From: Desulfovibrio sp. UBA4079
Lineage (GTDB): Bacteria > Desulfobacterota > Desulfovibrionia > Desulfovibrionales > Desulfovibrionaceae
Assembly (NCBI GenBank): GCA_002382645.1
Contig: DFYP01000205.1
Coordinates: forward strand, 1 to 6,670
DNA: 6,670 bases
Reading direction: 5' to 3'
Below, piece by piece: positions 5,880-6,670 of this stretch; position 1 is the first letter of the stretch; every line of letters begins with the position of its first letter. A model generated the notes under the pieces. It was given only the letters and a program-made list of their open reading frames with translations, had not been told where the DNA came from and ran no database searches. Made by a program: the position numbers and the translations under genes.

Positions 5880-6617
5880 ATGGGCCGACTGCTCCAATTC
5901 AACATCTTCCGCTACAATCCCCAGGACCAGGAGTCCACGCCGCACACGGACACCTTCGTCCTGGAGGAAACGGACTCCATGACCCTGTTCATCGCGCTCA
6001 ACCGCATCCGCGAGGAACAGGACTCCTCCCTGCAGTTCGACTTCTGCTGCCGGGCGGGCATCTGCGGCTCCTGCGGCATGGTCATCAACGGCCGCCCGGG
6101 CCTGGCCTGCCACACCAAGACCAAGGACCTGCCCACGGACATCACCCTCCTGCCCCTGCCCGTGTTCCGGCTGGTGGGCGACCTCTCGGTGGACACCGGC
6201 TCCTGGTTCCGCGAGATGTACAACAAGGTGGAGTCCTGGATTCACACCAAGAAGACTTTTGATTCCGCGGCCCTGGAAGAGCGCATGGACAACGCCGTGG
6301 CCGAGGACATCTACGAGCTGGACCGCTGCGTGGAGTGCGGCTGCTGCGTGGCCGCCTGCGGCACCGCCCGGATGCGCGAGAACTTCCTCGGCGCCGTGGC
6401 GCTCAACCGCATCGCCCGCTTCCTCATCGATCCCCGCGACGAGCGCACCGAGCAGCAGTATTACGACATCATCGGCAACGACAACGGCATCTTCGGCTGC
6501 ATGGGCCTGTTGGCCTGCGAGGACGTCTGCCCCAAGCACCTGCCCCTGCAGAACCAGCTCGGCTTCCTGCGCCGCAAGATGGGCATCACTGCGCTCAAGA
6601 GCATCTTCAAGAAATAG
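5880..6617 (+). CDS. frdB: Fumarate reductase iron-sulfur subunit
   Basis: This 245-aa protein relays electrons between the haems of FrdC and the FAD of FrdA. ATG 5880 is three bases after the frdA stop, and its Shine-Dalgarno AAGGAG (5868-5873) lies inside the last frdA codons, so translation is probably coupled. The N-terminal ferredoxin domain binds [2Fe-2S] through Cys57, Cys62, Cys65 and Cys77 (CRAGICGSC, then C after 11 residues), the same numbering as in Wolinella FrdB. The C-terminal domain has CVECGCCVAAC at 150-160 and CMGLLACEDVCP at 207-218. By family convention Cys150, 153, 156 and 217 hold [4Fe-4S], and Cys160, 207 and 213 hold [3Fe-4S]. The extra Cys155 within the motif is also familiar in this family. 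Length is normal and the protein ends in a basic stretch (KSIFKK). It is the last gene of the frdCAB order and is followed by a large hairpin. Confidence 0.97.
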   Translation: MGRLLQFNIFRYNPQDQESTPHTDTFVLEETDSMTLFIALNRIREEQDSSLQFDFCCRAGICGSCGMVINGRPGLACHTKTKDLPTDITLLPLPVFRLVGDLSVDTGSWFREMYNKVESWIHTKKTFDSAALEERMDNAVAEDIYELDRCVECGCCVAACGTARMRENFLGAVALNRIARFLIDPRDERTEQQYYDIIGNDNGIFGCMGLLACEDVCPKHLPLQNQLGFLRRKMGITALKSIFKK

Positions 6618-6626
6618 CCGGGACAA

Positions 6627-6664
6627 CCGGGGAGGGAACTTTTGGGAAAAAGTTCCCTCCCCGG
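6627..6664 (+). terminator. Long perfect hairpin after frdB, probable terminator or dispersed hairpin repeat
   Basis: Positions 6627-6643 and 6648-6664 form a perfect 17-bp stem around the 4-base loop GGGA. The left arm runs CCGGGGAGGGAACTTTT, so the inner part of the stem is T/A and the outer part G/C. It begins 9 bases after the frdB stop. No T tract follows before the window ends (ACCCCT), so it is not a textbook intrinsic terminator. It may instead stabilise the mRNA 3' end, or work on both strands. From memory, hairpins of this kind followed by CCGGACCCC are frequent after Desulfovibrio genes; this is unverified here. Confidence 0.6.
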
Positions 6665-6670
6665 ACCCCT

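Noticed and set aside
3972..6626. An 884-codon open frame on the minus strand, antisense to frdA and frdB
   Set aside because: It is a mirror of two proteins with complete catalytic motifs. Its translation is dominated by Ala, Gly, His, Val and Leu without domain motifs, which is the usual effect of strong G/C third-position bias.

Overview
The window is very GC-rich, with G or C at most third codon positions. Its clearest marker is a complete frdCAB operon with a five-helix di-heme cytochrome b of the Wolinella/Desulfovibrio type. Together with the style of the GC-rich intergenic hairpins, this suggests a sulfate-reducing bacterium of the Desulfovibrionales. That lineage is inferred from the gene families and cannot be proven from this window.

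Layout. Positions 1-1369 (minus strand) hold the first 456 codons of an M16 zinc metallopeptidase with a lipoprotein-like N-terminus; the gene runs off the left edge. Positions 1370-1522 are a divergent intergenic region. They carry a sigma70-like promoter and a palindrome of the form ATTGGT-N3-ACCAAT, typical of FadR-type GntR operators. Next, on the plus strand, come a FadR/FCD-type GntR regulator (1523-2269) and, 14 bases later, a TauE/SafE (TSUP) family membrane transporter (2284-3081). These two are almost certainly co-transcribed and probably autoregulated. Positions 3082-3373 contain no gene. They hold an imperfect hairpin, a strong GC-rich terminator hairpin, two overlapping candidate promoters and a consensus Shine-Dalgarno.

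The right half is frdC (3374-4027), frdA (4038-5876) and frdB (5880-6617), very tightly packed, with a Shine-Dalgarno over or just before each stop codon. All diagnostic residues are present: four haem-ligating histidines and both quinone/proton-pathway glutamates in FrdC; the FAD-linking histidine and active-site His/Arg residues in FrdA; eleven cysteines for [2Fe-2S], [4Fe-4S] and [3Fe-4S] in FrdB. The complex reduces fumarate with menaquinol, or runs in reverse as succinate dehydrogenase. A 17-bp perfect hairpin follows frdB at the right edge.

The genes fall into three units: an envelope peptidase, a regulator-transporter cassette for an unknown small anion, and a core respiratory complex. 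I see no mobile element, CRISPR array, phage gene or RNA gene, and no evidence of a wholly new system. The points most worth checking are the operator with its unknown ligand, the structured 3082-3224 block, and the terminal hairpin as a possible dispersed repeat.
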